From positions 1 through 6,131 of the forward strand of contig CAKUKJ010000157.1 in NCBI GenBank assembly GCA_934662525.1: a stretch of 6,131 nucleotides of DNA. Reading direction: 5' to 3'. The notes beneath the pieces were generated by a model. That model had not been told where the DNA came from. It did not search any database and was given only the letters and a program-made list of their open reading frames with translations. This document shows, piece after piece, positions 1-6,052 of the stretch. Source of the stretch: an uncultured Coriobacteriales bacterium. Its GTDB lineage: Bacteria > Actinomycetota > Coriobacteriia > Coriobacteriales > UMGS124. Position numbers and translations under genes: made by a program. Position 1 is the first letter of the stretch. Each line of letters starts with the position of its first letter.

Positions 1-120
1 GCCCGCCGCCTGCTCGACGGCCTTGCGAGCGAGTGCGCGTCAATGCCCGCCTGCTCTGCCGTCGTCAAGCGAATCCAACAGACCGGGGGCCGCGATGGGT
101 TCTACACCTTCTTCGCTTAG
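1..120 (+). CDS. 3' end of an upstream gene, possibly a McrB-like AAA+ partner
   Basis: Frame 1 is open from the window edge to a TAG at 118-120 and gives 39 C-terminal residues ending in GRDGFYTFFA. The composition (Leu, Asp, Lys, Ile, aromatic residues at the end) looks like real protein, whereas the competing frame 2 reading before base 95 is a Ser/Pro/Ala/Arg string typical of an out-of-frame shadow. The gene overlaps the start of the McrC-like gene by 26 bp, which suggests a translationally coupled operon. McrC-type nucleases normally sit directly downstream of a McrB-type AAA+/GTPase motor, so that is the likeliest identity. This is inference from position only: no Walker or sensor motif lies inside the visible piece. 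Confidence 0.5.
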   Translation, partial: ARRLLDGLASECASMPACSAVVKRIQQTGGRDGFYTFFA

Positions 121-2092
121 CCCGGACAAGTGGTATGTGCGCCTTGTGGGCGAGGCGGGCGAGCCGTCGGCCATAAGCGAGCTTTTCAATCTCGCGCAGG
201 TTCCACGCGAGGTGGAGATTTGCCAGGAGGGCTGTGTCGTTGAGGACGGAGCGTACAAGCTCGTGATGTTCGGCGATGTCGCCGATGCGGTCGAGCGTGC
301 GAGCGTTTCCATCGACGGCACCGATTATGAGCTGGATGTCGAGACGCCTGAGACGCCCTCGACATCGTGCGCCGAGCCTCTGTGCCGGGCGGGGATGATG
401 TCGTGCGTGTTGTCTCCCATCTCAGACTCGGGCATCTTCGAGCTGTCCTATGCGCTTGTGCGTCTCGAGGTCACCCTGCTGTTGCGAGACGGCCAAGAAG
501 TCGTGCTGGGCAGTTTGGACATCCCGTGCTTGGCGAAGAACCCTGCGCGCGGGAAAAATGCCGATGCCATGCTGCGCGACCTGGTAGACGGATCAGACAC
601 GGTGCTCAATTGGATGTTCTCAACGGGAGACCGAAGCGAGGATCTCTGGGGTGCGGCGGGCCATGGCGGCGCGGCGCCTGGCACGGCTGCTGCAAGGATT
701 GAGGCCGCAACGTCGACGCTCGACGTCTTTGAATCGTGCCTTCCCGTTGTGCGCGCCCAGGCTGCGAGCAGGGTGGTATGGGAGGACAAAGTCGTGCCGG
801 CGTGCGAGGCACGCCGATGCGGCAGGGAAGAGGCGCTGTGGATGGCCTGCAATCCGGGTTGCCTCAAGGCCGACCTTTCTGGCCCCGTCTGCTTGCCCGA
901 CGGACGGCGCTTCACACCGTCGGAGCTTATGGTGCGCACTGCAAGGCGAAGCGCCGACACCTATGAGAACGGCGTGCTGTTGGGTTTTTTGGCCTATGTG
1001 ACGAGTGACCTCTCCCTGCTGGCGAGCCGGTTGAGGCAGCAGTTTGCCAAATTGGACTCGGTGGTGGCACGCCTGGAGGGCATGGGCGCCCGCGGCTCCT
1101 CCCTGCCGGCCCTTACGGCGGCACGGTTGGGATTTGAGCGGGTGCACGCGCTTTCTCTGGAGGCGGACGCTCTCGCCCAACGGGCTCGCGGGTTGAAGGC
1201 CGCCTATTCCTGCGCCATGCCCGGGGTCGCAGCCGTGGAGTCGGCAAACAGGTCGTGGCGTCGCACACGCCTGTTTTGCGAAAGCGCGACGTATGCAAGG
1301 CTTTGGACCGCAATGTCCCGCTGGTCGGATTTCTGCCCGCAGCTTGGCTGTGACGGGCGTGACGGGCTGGTGTTGCAGGCGGTGCGTCTCAACACGCTTT
1401 TTGAGCTGTATTGCCTGCACAGAATGCTGCGTTGGCTGTACGATGCGGGCTTCCGTTTGGCATCCGACGAAGGGGCGATTCAAAAGTCGTCTTACTCGTT
1501 TGTGAGCCGGAGGGGTGGGGCAGCCGATGCCGTGGCCGACCTATACTGCCTGACGCGCGGCGATGAGAGGGTCACCGTGTGGTACCAGCCTGTGTTCCAT
1601 GGCGGCAACGACGAGGAAATGGGCGTGCATCTGCACCGCACGACGCTGCCTTTGTATGCCGACGGCACGCCGAAGCGGGTGTATCCCTATTACACGCCTG
1701 ATTATCTCATCGAGATAAGCACGCCCGGCGGCGTGCGCAGCGTCGTGCTGGATGCCAAGTTCTCAAACCCCGTTTCCCTGCTTCGCGCTCGAGACAACGA
1801 CAGGTCCGACGACGGGGAGTGCATAAGCATCTTCAAGCAATGCTGTGAGAAATACCTGCTTGCCACCTGTGATTCTCGCACGGGGAAAGCCCCCGACGCA
1901 GTGTGGTTGCTGTGCTGCGGTGAGGACGGCTACATGTGGAGGTACCAGCGCTCGCCTTGGGCACAGGCCCGTGCGGGATTCGTTTTTTCGGGCATTGCGG
2001 CCGTCTCCCCGGGCGTGCGGTCCCTCGATGCCCTCTTTGCCGAGCTTGGTTTGCGGGCCAGGCGGTCTGTAGAACGGGGCGATGCCGAGTAG
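95..2092 (+). CDS. McrC-like DUF2357 / PD-(D/E)XK nuclease
   Basis: This is a 665-residue protein from the ATG at 95. The N-terminal half (about residues 1-280) is a mostly beta, acidic region like DUF2357. It is followed by DTYEN (288-292), which matches the DT-ENR-type motif of that family, and a long helical stretch to about residue 400. The C-terminal part resembles the PDDEXK_7 (DUF524) nuclease: FELYCLHR with Glu437, then PDYLIEI with Asp536, then VVLDAKFS with Asp553 and Lys555, the D...DxK catalytic pattern. A helix rich in Cys, Gln and Lys follows (FKQCCEKY). In McrBC-type systems the McrC subunit supplies the DNA-cutting activity and couples to an AAA+/GTPase motor that moves on modified or foreign DNA. 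The 26-bp overlap with the upstream gene fits such a pair. A TTG at 23 would add 24 residues, but it lies inside the upstream gene and gives a shadow-like peptide. The ATG has only a G-run (85-89) as a weak ribosome site. I am confident of the family but not of substrate or defence activity. Confidence 0.75.
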   Translation: MGSTPSSLSPDKWYVRLVGEAGEPSAISELFNLAQVPREVEICQEGCVVEDGAYKLVMFGDVADAVERASVSIDGTDYELDVETPETPSTSCAEPLCRAGMMSCVLSPISDSGIFELSYALVRLEVTLLLRDGQEVVLGSLDIPCLAKNPARGKNADAMLRDLVDGSDTVLNWMFSTGDRSEDLWGAAGHGGAAPGTAAARIEAATSTLDVFESCLPVVRAQAASRVVWEDKVVPACEARRCGREEALWMACNPGCLKADLSGPVCLPDGRRFTPSELMVRTARRSADTYENGVLLGFLAYVTSDLSLLASRLRQQFAKLDSVVARLEGMGARGSSLPALTAARLGFERVHALSLEADALAQRARGLKAAYSCAMPGVAAVESANRSWRRTRLFCESATYARLWTAMSRWSDFCPQLGCDGRDGLVLQAVRLNTLFELYCLHRMLRWLYDAGFRLASDEGAIQKSSYSFVSRRGGAADAVADLYCLTRGDERVTVWYQPVFHGGNDEEMGVHLHRTTLPLYADGTPKRVYPYYTPDYLIEISTPGGVRSVVLDAKFSNPVSLLRARDNDRSDDGECISIFKQCCEKYLLATCDSRTGKAPDAVWLLCCGEDGYMWRYQRSPWAQARAGFVFSGIAAVSPGVRSLDALFAELGLRARRSVERGDAE

Positions 2093-2287
2093 CCGCTATC
2101 TCCCGGGCCATGTGCCGTGCGGCTGTTGCCGGCAGGTCTAGAGCAATCCATGAAATTGCTGAGGCTGCGTTCTCCGCAGGACTCGTCGCAAGGCCCGCTC
2201 CGTGTGCCCAGGCTCATGTATGTCCAGTACGCATCGTCCGCGCCGCCTCGTCTCAGCAATTCCTGGTTTTGCTATAAAACATGCCCT
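2093..2287. other. Convergent intergenic spacer with small inverted repeats
   Basis: This 195-bp stretch separates the nuclease gene (+) from the potassium-channel gene (-), which converge here. It holds a 10-bp perfect inverted repeat (AATTGCTGAG at 2154-2163 and its complement at 2252-2261, 88 bp apart) and a 6-bp stem (AGCAAT 2142-2147 with ATTGCT 2155-2160, 7-base loop). It also holds a 5-bp AT stem (GTTTT 2266-2270 with AAAAC 2276-2280). None is a GC-rich stem followed by a T-run on either strand, so no convincing intrinsic terminator is visible. I see no convincing gene inside it. Confidence 0.5.
2154..2261. repeat. 10-bp inverted repeat pair, 88 bp apart
   Basis: AATTGCTGAG (2154-2163) is the exact reverse complement of CTCAGCAATT (2252-2261). 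The half-site AGCAAT also occurs at 2142-2147, so the left arm can pair either locally or with the distant arm. The repeat lies in the convergent spacer, where it could help end transcription, or it could be a scar of a past insertion. No target-site duplication or transposase remnant was seen. Confidence 0.4.
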
Positions 2288-2731
2288 CTACCGCTTCTTC
2301 CGATACTCCCTCACGCGCGCCGACAGTTCGGCCAGTTCCTCGGGGGTCTTTTCCTCCAGGTGCTCGAGGTCGTCCATGAAAGCGGCAAGGGTGTCTTTCT
2401 GCTGGGCTTTGACGAGGGCCGAGCAGTAGTTCACCACCACGCCCGTGATAAGGGCGATGTAGAAGATGCTGAAGACGCTGAGGACTACCGTCGCCACGCG
2501 CGCGACGGGCCCGGCCGCCTCGACGTCGCCGAAGCCGATGGTGGAGATGGCCTCGTAGCTGAACCACAGCCCGTCGCCGAACGTGAGGCACTCAGGGTCA
2601 GCCAGCCACACCATGAGCGAGCAGGCGAGGAAGAGCGCGAGGAACACGGCCGTGATGCGCGCAAATCCCGTGTGGTGGAGGATGTTCCCCAGCGTGCGCA
2701 GGTTGCGTAGGATGGGATGTTTGCTAGGCAT
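2288..2731 (-). CDS. Two-helix potassium channel (KcsA/Ion_trans_2 type)
   Basis: This 147-residue inner-membrane protein has one K+-channel pore unit. Transmembrane helix 1 spans about residues 23-43, a pore helix about 52-63 (FGDGLWFSYEAI), the selectivity filter TIGFGD residues 64-69, and transmembrane helix 2 about 76-103. The cytoplasmic tail (104-147) is charged and probably coiled-coil (DDLEHLEEKTPEELAEL), ending in REYRKKR. TIGFGD is an accepted variant of TVGYGD, so K+ selectivity is well supported. Four subunits would be needed for one pore. There is no RCK/TrkA-N domain and no voltage sensor, so gating probably depends on the tail, pH or membrane state. The ATG at 2731 overlaps the last 8 bp of the CLC gene, and a GAGGG lies about 10 bases upstream within that gene, so the pair is probably translationally coupled. 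Subfamily and physiological role are not determined. Confidence 0.85.
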   Translation of the reverse strand: MPSKHPILRNLRTLGNILHHTGFARITAVFLALFLACSLMVWLADPECLTFGDGLWFSYEAISTIGFGDVEAAGPVARVATVVLSVFSIFYIALITGVVVNYCSALVKAQQKDTLAAFMDDLEHLEEKTPEELAELSARVREYRKKR

Positions 2732-4106
2732 TGTCGCTGGCCCTCGTCGTGTCCCTGCCTGCGTCGCTTGCCTGCGTCGCGCGTTCGTCCGCGCTGCGGC
2801 CCTCAGGCCTCAACGCGTGCGGCAGCGGTATCGCCGCGCCTATGGCGGCAGCCGCGAGCAGCACGACGACGCCCTTGAGCGGGAAGCACATGATGAGGAG
2901 CAGCCCCGCCATCACGGGCTGGCGCATGACGGCCCCCATGGTGGCGGCGCAGCAGGCGGCCACGCAAAACACCGGGTCGGCCCCGAACAGGGCAGCGCAC
3001 CCATATCCGAGGCTGACGCCCGCGAAGATGACGGGGAAGAAGTGCCCGCCGCGCCAGCCCAGGTTGATGCAGGCGGGGGTGAGCGCGGCCTTTACGAAGC
3101 CGGTTGCCAGCAGGGCCCCGGCGGGAATCGAGGCCCATGCGGCCTGCAGCATCGTGGCCTGCGTCTCACCGGCGAACATTGTGTAGGGCAGCGCCATGCC
3201 GCATGCGGCGAGCAGCAATCCCGCAAGCACGGGCTTGAGCACGACGTGGGGGCCGAGCTTGGCTGACAGCCCCTTAGTCGCCCGGTTTGCCGCGTGGTAT
3301 GCCCAGCCGCCTGCCGTGCCTATGAGTGCAAGCGGCACGAGCAGCGCGACCTCGCGCCAGCCGGCCTCAGACCCCGAGAAGCGCGGCATGCCCATGCCGC
3401 CCCCGAAGGCCTCGCCAAGCAGCGTGAACGCGCCGAGCGCCCCCGCGATGGCAAACAGGTACACGAAGGCCTTTTGCGCGCGGGGCAGCACGAGGTCCGT
3501 CTCCCGTCCCCGCTCGTCGAGCCCGTCGGCAGATCCCGAGAGCGGGGCCACGAAACCGTAGAGCGGAGCGGTGAAGAGCGCGGTGAGCGCGGCCTGCACG
3601 CCCACGGTGGTGAGCGCGCGGAAGTCGGCGCCGAAGCGACGCATGCGGTCGCCCACCCAGGAGGCGAGGCCTGCGATGACGCCCGTGAGGCCCGCCTCGG
3701 GGCCAACGCTGCCGCCGAAGAGCAGGGGCAGGAGCGCCGCGACCGAGAGACGCCCCAGCTTGTCGTAAGGGTAGCGCCCCTCGCGCTTCACCTGCGCCAT
3801 GACCTCGTTGAGCTCGTCGGGGTGCACGTGGGTCGCCTTCTCGTACAGGCCGATGACGAGGCCGCCCGCGACGCACGCCACGAGCGGGTACAGCGCGCAT
3901 CCGAAAGGCCCGCTTGCCGCCCAAGGCGCGGCCCCTTCAAGCGCGGAGCCGATCGTTTGGGGCAGCGTTCCCCACAAAAACGAGATGCCGTGCTCCATGA
4001 GCAGGAAGAAGAGCCACACGAACGCGCCTGCCAGCGCGCCGGTGAGCGCGACGCACACGAGGAACAGCAGGCGGTTGAGGGGTTTGGCGAGTATGGCGGG
4101 CGGCAT
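2724..4106 (-). CDS. CLC-family chloride channel/transporter
   Basis: This 460-residue protein has roughly ten or more hydrophobic helices. The filter-forming segment is GGSVGPEAG with GPE at residues 135-137, and the second anion-site segment is GWRGGHFFP at about 350-358. These match the prokaryotic CLC branch in which GREGP of ClcA is replaced by GPE, as in YfeO-like proteins; Glu137 is the likely gating/proton glutamate. The N-side GSGIP motif is not present, and an HPDELNEVMAQVK stretch lies in that region. The last 30 or so residues are a polar Arg/Ser/Asp/Thr tail with no CBS domain. The longer TTG start at 4118 is rejected: that TTG runs into a GGAGG (4116-4112 on the - strand) placed 5 bases before the ATG at 4106, a near-ideal ribosome site. 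The protein should move Cl- or a similar anion, by channel or H+ exchange, in the inner membrane. Its 3' end overlaps the K+-channel gene. Channel versus antiporter cannot be decided from sequence alone. Confidence 0.88.
   Translation of the reverse strand: MPPAILAKPLNRLLFLVCVALTGALAGAFVWLFFLLMEHGISFLWGTLPQTIGSALEGAAPWAASGPFGCALYPLVACVAGGLVIGLYEKATHVHPDELNEVMAQVKREGRYPYDKLGRLSVAALLPLLFGGSVGPEAGLTGVIAGLASWVGDRMRRFGADFRALTTVGVQAALTALFTAPLYGFVAPLSGSADGLDERGRETDLVLPRAQKAFVYLFAIAGALGAFTLLGEAFGGGMGMPRFSGSEAGWREVALLVPLALIGTAGGWAYHAANRATKGLSAKLGPHVVLKPVLAGLLLAACGMALPYTMFAGETQATMLQAAWASIPAGALLATGFVKAALTPACINLGWRGGHFFPVIFAGVSLGYGCAALFGADPVFCVAACCAATMGAVMRQPVMAGLLLIMCFPLKGVVVLLAAAAIGAAIPLPHALRPEGRSADERATQASDAGRDTTRASDNA
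2757..2780. repeat. 11-bp tandem direct repeat in the CLC tail
   Basis: GCCTGCGTCGC occurs at 2757-2767 and again at 2770-2780, a 13-bp period. It lies in the codons for the polar, poorly conserved C-terminal tail of the CLC protein. Because the period is not a multiple of three, the two copies are read in different frames. The repeat probably reflects slippage in an unconstrained tail rather than a functional site. Confidence 0.4.
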
Positions 4107-4111
4107 GGGGG

Positions 4112-4116
4112 CCTCC
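4112..4116 (-). promoter_or_regulatory. Shine-Dalgarno site that fixes the CLC start
   Basis: On the - strand GGAGG is followed by five C bases and then ATG (4106-4104). This spacing is ideal and decides the ATG over the in-frame TTG at 4118, which overlaps the site itself. Confidence 0.8.
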
Positions 4117-4141
4117 AAGGCGAGCGGTTTTGTCGCGCGCT

Positions 4142-4147
4142 ATTGTA
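4142..4147 (-). promoter_or_regulatory. Possible -10 box of the CLC/K+ channel operon
   Basis: The - strand reads TACAAT, one base from the TATAAT consensus, 35 bases before the CLC ATG. A transcript starting about 7 bases downstream would have a leader of roughly 29 bases carrying the GGAGG site. No good -35 hexamer is present at 16-18 bases; that position is next to the inner end of an inverted repeat (4168-4206), which would suit an activator-dependent promoter. The evidence is one hexamer, so confidence is low. Confidence 0.35.
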
Positions 4148-4167
4148 CGTCTCACATCCCCGCTCGG

Positions 4168-4206
4168 GACGTGCCGCGTGCACCCAAAGCGCCCCTGCGG
4201 CACGTC
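4168..4206. repeat. Perfect 10-bp inverted repeat between the LuxR-type and CLC genes
   Basis: GACGTGCCGC (4168-4177) and GCGGCACGTC (4197-4206) are exact reverse complements around a 19-base loop. The stem can extend inward as GTGC with GCGC (one G-U pair). Read on the + strand, the hairpin is followed by ATTTTTG, like an intrinsic terminator, but no + strand gene leads into it. Read on the - strand, the direction of both flanking genes, it is followed by CCC, not T's. It could be an operator for the CLC operon, a terminator of antisense transcription, or an mRNA processing/stability hairpin at the 3' end of the regulator transcript. Confidence 0.6.
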
Positions 4207-4242
4207 ATTTTTGTCAGTTGGCGCGAGCGGCCGCCTGCCTCC

Positions 4243-5856
4243 CTATTTCCCCATCCCGCTGGGGTCGAAGGCCTGCACGACCTCGATGAGCTGCTGCTTT
4301 TTGTGGATGTCGAGCTTGGCGTAGATGCGCTTGGCATGGGTGCGCACCGTGTTTTCCGAAAGCGCCAGGTGCTGCGCCACGACGCCCACGGTATAGCCGC
4401 GCGCAATCTCCTCCACGATTTGCGTCTCGCGGTCGGTGAGCTTGAAGTGGGCCTGCAGAAGGTCGCACTGCTTCGAGATCCTGTCTGTATACACGGGTTT
4501 GTCCGGCTCTGCGGCGCTTGTGCCGGCAGACTTGTCGCCCGCACCTCCTGCGCCGCCCGAGGTGTCGATACCGCCCACGGCCGGCCTGCGGCGGGGCTTG
4601 CGGGCGTCCGTGGCGACGAGTTCCACGCGGCCCGCCTGCAGGTGGTTGGGCGAGATGGCGGCGCGGATGCCGCCTTGCGACACGAAGAACATGATGCCGA
4701 GGGCGTACACGGCCATGAGGCTCACGGTGGTGAGGGGGGCAAGTCCGAGCAGCGTCGTGCGCTGCGCGTAGGAGCCAAAGAGAAAGCCCAGGTCGTGCAG
4801 GCCGTACATGGTGCCCGCCACCAGGCCGTACACGAAGACGGGGTTCACGTCGCGGTCGCGCGAGGCCTGGGCGCATTGGATCATCGTCAGGATGACGGCG
4901 CAACCGTACACGGCGTAGAGGCACCCCGCGAAGATGTTGAGAAAGGCCGGCCCAAAGACGGGGAGGGCGACGAACGCGGTGGTGAGGGCGGGGAAGGCCA
5001 CATGGAAGAACACGACGGTGTTCAGGCGCACGGGGCGCGTGCGCCACAGCATGAGCAGGCAGGCCGCCCCGCAGAAGAGGGCCGCCATGGATACGGAGTT
5101 CACGACGGCGGCCACCTCGGTGTTTTCCACGGCGAGGGCCCGGATGATGCCGCAGGAAAACGCCACGGCCCCTATGCACAGGGCGCTGCGCCAGTAGTCT
5201 TTGACAACGAGGCGGTAGGCCTGGGGCCGTGTGCGCCCGGCTTGCGTGAACATGGGCGTCTCGAGGTTGACCCTGCGGCCCGCGAGCATGCAGCACAGCG
5301 CGAAGACGGGCATGACGACGAACGCCACGAGCAGCGCCGTGACGGCCTGGGGAATGAGATAGAGCAGCGCATAGAGCGCGGGCGCAATCAGGTTGGCAAC
5401 GATGAGCTGCATGTTCGCGGCGGCGGGCTTTTGCGCGGCGAACAGGCGCTGCCACGCCAGGAAGAACGCCGCCGTGGACAGGCCGATAAGGCAGCCCCCG
5501 AGCAGCGTGAGCGCCACATCTGCCCCGGGCGCGTCCCCGACGTAGGATATGGCGATGAGGCACGTCCAGCCAAGCGCGTAGGGCACGGCGTTGCGCACGG
5601 CATGGAAGGCGCGTGCCGATTCGGGGCGAGCGTAGGCGAGCGCCGCTCCCAGGATGAAGCGCAGGGCGAACGTGCTCGCCTGGGCGATGAAGAAGGCCGC
5701 CGTCATCGAGGGCGTCTGAATCTCTTGGGGCAGGAACGGGAACACGCCTCCCCACACGATGGTGGCGTTGGTGGCTAGAAAGAGGGCGTACCCCAGGCAT
5801 GCCAAGACGCCCGTGCGTCTCAGGCGTATGCGTTTGAGGAGTCTTCCGCGCCCCAT
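4243..5856 (-). CDS. Membrane-bound LuxR-type transcriptional regulator (12 TM + HTH)
   Basis: This 537-residue protein has a Gly/Ala/Pro-rich linker (about 394-465) between an N-terminal membrane domain and a C-terminal LuxR/GerE helix-turn-helix at about 473-527 (LTDRETQIVEEIARGYT ... LSENTVRTHAKRIYAKL). Twelve hydrophobic segments are seen at about 17-36, 51-75, 91-107, 114-139, 147-169, 171-193, 221-242, 246-271, 278-302, 303-329, 338-361 and 367-393, with a break between the sixth and seventh as in MFS transporters. In Eggerthella-type bacteria, proteins of this plan form large families that control nearby metabolic genes. The membrane part probably senses a small molecule, and the HTH stays on the cytoplasmic side. 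The ATG at 5856 is preferred over the TTG at 5880: GAGAGG and AGGGGG lie just before the ATG, while the TTG has no ribosome site. The gene lies 136 bp upstream of, and co-oriented with, the CLC/K+ pair, its likeliest target. The ligand is unknown. Confidence 0.85.
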   Translation of the reverse strand: MGRGRLLKRIRLRRTGVLACLGYALFLATNATIVWGGVFPFLPQEIQTPSMTAAFFIAQASTFALRFILGAALAYARPESARAFHAVRNAVPYALGWTCLIAISYVGDAPGADVALTLLGGCLIGLSTAAFFLAWQRLFAAQKPAAANMQLIVANLIAPALYALLYLIPQAVTALLVAFVVMPVFALCCMLAGRRVNLETPMFTQAGRTRPQAYRLVVKDYWRSALCIGAVAFSCGIIRALAVENTEVAAVVNSVSMAALFCGAACLLMLWRTRPVRLNTVVFFHVAFPALTTAFVALPVFGPAFLNIFAGCLYAVYGCAVILTMIQCAQASRDRDVNPVFVYGLVAGTMYGLHDLGFLFGSYAQRTTLLGLAPLTTVSLMAVYALGIMFFVSQGGIRAAISPNHLQAGRVELVATDARKPRRRPAVGGIDTSGGAGGAGDKSAGTSAAEPDKPVYTDRISKQCDLLQAHFKLTDRETQIVEEIARGYTVGVVAQHLALSENTVRTHAKRIYAKLDIHKKQQLIEVVQAFDPSGMGK

Positions 5857-5885
5857 CCAGCCCCCTGACCTCTCTCCCAACGGTG

Positions 5886-5907
5886 CGGCCGATGAGCCCG
5901 GCCGATG
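5886..5907. repeat. 9-bp direct repeat in the regulator leader
   Basis: CGGCCGATG occurs at 5886-5894 and 5899-5907 (13-bp period). A third copy lies in the opposite orientation at 6040-6048. The two direct copies lie just downstream of the -10-like box of the LuxR-type gene, a fitting place for an operator, possibly for self-regulation. The motif is short and GC-rich, so chance is possible. Confidence 0.35.
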
Positions 5908-5912
5908 TGCCC

Positions 5913-5920
5913 ATTATGGC
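5913..5920 (-). promoter_or_regulatory. Possible extended -10 promoter of the LuxR-type gene
   Basis: The - strand reads TGCCATAAT at 5921-5913: an extended -10 TGN followed by CATAAT, one base from consensus. No good -35 lies 17 bases upstream, which extended -10 promoters tolerate. The predicted start near 5906 leaves a leader of about 50 bases before the ATG at 5856. Confidence 0.4.
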
Positions 5921-5981
5921 ACGGCATGGCTGCCCACAGCTGCTCGGTTTGATATGCGGGAGATTCAAAACGCCTGGTACA

Positions 5982-6010
5982 TTGTTAAGTCACATGATTT
6001 ATGGTACAAC
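5982..6010 (+). promoter_or_regulatory. Promoter-like element on the + strand in an AT-rich patch
   Basis: TTGTTA (5982-5987) is separated by exactly 17 bases from TACAAC (6005-6010), and TGG precedes the latter as an extended -10. The patch 5941-6010 is clearly AT-richer than its surroundings. It would drive transcription to the right, into the lon-like fragment. The reverse strand also carries TTGTAC, 17 bases, then AACAAT, so the direction is uncertain. Confidence 0.35.
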
Positions 6011-6052
6011 CCTGCGCCGCATATCGAGCATTGTTGCAGCATCGGCCGGCGG

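Noticed and set aside
23..94. Longer nuclease start at TTG 23
   Set aside because: The added residues are a Ser/Pro/Ala string lying inside the end of the upstream gene; the ATG at 95 begins a normal-looking protein.
1930..2259. Small - strand frame starting in the convergent spacer (Cys/Ser/Gly-rich start)
   Set aside because: It begins with a TTG without a ribosome site and runs antisense into the nuclease gene; no family resemblance seen.
2117..2710. 197-codon + strand frame opposite the K+ channel
   Set aside because: Charged, repetitive antisense product; the TIGFGD channel on the - strand is convincing.
4107..4118. TTG start for the CLC gene at 4118
   Set aside because: The TTG overlaps the GGAGG ribosome site that serves the ATG at 4106.
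4168..4212. Intrinsic terminator for the LuxR-type gene
   Set aside because: The T-run follows the hairpin only on the + strand, while the gene is on the - strand.
3294..4289. 331-codon + strand frame opposite the CLC gene
   Set aside because: Shadow frame with biased composition and no motif; the - strand gene explains the region.
3799..5778. 659-codon open frame on the + strand across the CLC and LuxR-type genes
   Set aside because: It is antisense to two well-supported genes, has no recognisable domain, and is rich in Arg, Gly, His and Glu as expected for a shadow of high-GC codons.
4214..5968. 584-codon open frame on the - strand overlapping the LuxR-type gene in another frame
   Set aside because: Its product is an Arg/Pro/His-rich string without domains; the overlapping frame has clear membrane helices and a helix-turn-helix.
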